From contig NC_135564.1 of the NCBI RefSeq assembly GCF_964340395.1, positions 3,953,861 through 4,017,860 of the forward strand: DNA of 64,000 nt, given 5' to 3'. The notes under the pieces are model-generated. The model did not search any database, was not told the DNA's origin, and saw only the letters and a program-made list of their open reading frames with translations. Origin of the DNA: Glandiceps talaboti. Taxonomy: Eukaryota; Hemichordata; Enteropneusta; Spengelidae. This document shows positions 59,033 to 64,000 of this stretch, piece by piece. Each line of letters begins with the position of its first letter. The first letter of the stretch is position 1. The translations under genes and the position numbers were made by a program.

Positions 59033-59700
59033 AACAGGCGTCCCTTTCTTTGTATTTGTACCTTTCGTAAACTAAATCCTCTGTCAATGATTACGTGTTC
59101 GAAATAAATTTTGCTTTATTCAGAAGTCTTATGTAACCATTAGAATACATTATAGCATGGAGTTTATACGACAGAACATTATCTACATTCATAGCTACAT
59201 CTATGTGAATGCCTATGTGCTCCATGCTGTTCATGTTAGTAGTAATGGAAGTAATGAAAAGCTAATATGTAGAGGGTATTTTCTGCTGTAACGATCCAAG
59301 TTTCAGCTGCTTGACTAACACACATGTACACAGCCCCTCTGTTGTGATAGAGGGGATGTGACTAACAATACACTCCTAGCAATACTCTCATCCTCGGTTC
59401 CAAACGGCATGTAAAAGATGGGTTATTTGCATGAGGTCAAAGTTCATATTGGTGAAAGTCCTTTGTAAATTACATGTATAAATTATTCACACATACCACA
59501 CATAGGCACAGAGAAAGCTTCATGCAAATAAGCCAAATTAATTCAACATGTCGGCCTAAACCCCAGAGGCAGAGGACTGTAAGAGAGTTGCTAGTTGGTA
59601 ACCTCCGTTCAGTAAGGTCATACGTGACTCTTCCGTACATATATTAGTCACATCGACTCACTGTACATGCCCACATGACATACTCCGTGAGAGAGACGAC
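59033..59700. other. Spacer between the two mARC genes
   Basis: The 3' end of copy 1 (AATAAA at 59103) and the 5' flank of copy 2. Homology between the two upstream flanks is seen only in the last about 18 bases (CCGTGAGAGAGACGAC before the ATG). No other gene is seen. Confidence 0.6.
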
Positions 59701-63797
<4,097 letters not shown>

Positions 63798-64000
63798 TGG
63801 GTATTTTATGACGCCTTGACGATTTTACGTTGATAAAGATCGAAGTTCGTGAGAAGATTGCCGAATTTTTTTTATCAAATTTGTGCTAGTGTCACAAACG
63901 TATATGAAAATAACTCGGTTCTGTATAAATTTAGGCATGAAAGTGAATAAAGAGAGTTCATTGACATACAACTAACTTGACGTTCCTTTGGTTTTTATGA
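63798..64000. other. 3' flank of mARC copy 2
   Basis: Probable 3' UTR; GAATAAAG near 63945 can serve as a poly(A) signal. Nothing else is seen. Confidence 0.6.

Overview
The window is nuclear DNA from an animal with intron-rich genes, AT-rich intergenic sequence and a very heavy load of microsatellites and short foldback (MITE-like) elements. The gene families present (MARVEL/CMTM-type tetraspans, C2H2 zinc finger with TGEKP-type linkers, glycine N-acyltransferase-like enzymes, mitochondrial amidoxime reducing component) and the expanded GLYAT-like genes fit a marine invertebrate such as a hemichordate, amphioxus or lophotrochozoan. Sequence alone does not let me choose among these.

Layout. 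1-3.3 kb: no gene seen, probably 3' flank or 3' UTR of the first gene. 3.3-12.8 kb, minus strand: a five-exon MARVEL-domain gene. 14.3-19.9 kb, minus strand: its tandem paralogue with the same exon plan; its first intron holds a 63/66-bp minisatellite and a 430-bp element with terminal inverted repeats. 19.9-22.6 kb: no gene, nested hairpin elements. 22.6-25.2 kb, plus strand: a ten-finger C2H2 protein on one coding exon, with a probable upstream non-coding exon. 28.4-35.4 kb, plus strand: a third, more diverged MARVEL gene, four exons. 35.4-45.2 kb: no gene, many dispersed repeats. 45.4-46.0 kb, minus strand: a 5'-truncated GLYAT-like copy. 47.1-48.0 and 50.1-51.0 kb, plus strand: two intact intronless GLYAT-like genes. 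52.9-59.0 and 59.7-63.8 kb, plus strand: two intact seven-exon mARC (MOSC-domain) genes in direct tandem.

How the genes relate. The three MARVEL genes are one locally duplicated family: intron positions are conserved, the third transmembrane segment sits on a 99-bp exon in each, and every tail carries a PPAY (WW-binding) motif. The right-hand half is a cluster of duplicated small-molecule enzymes whose known relatives are mitochondrial: GLYAT-type acyl-CoA:amino-acid conjugation and mARC-type reduction of N-hydroxylated compounds. That the two groups act together is only an inference from adjacency.

The most unusual non-genic signals are: an intact hAT-like foldback element with a perfect 8-bp target duplication; five copies of a roughly 245-bp MITE; a nested double hairpin; a minisatellite whose 63/66-bp period leaves one minus-strand frame open; a tRNA-like 60-bp tandem array; DR1-like repeats upstream of the GLYAT copies; and long tetranucleotide arrays of different motif at the same intron position in the two mARC genes. 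I found no CRISPR array, no bacterial-type system and no intact autonomous transposon.
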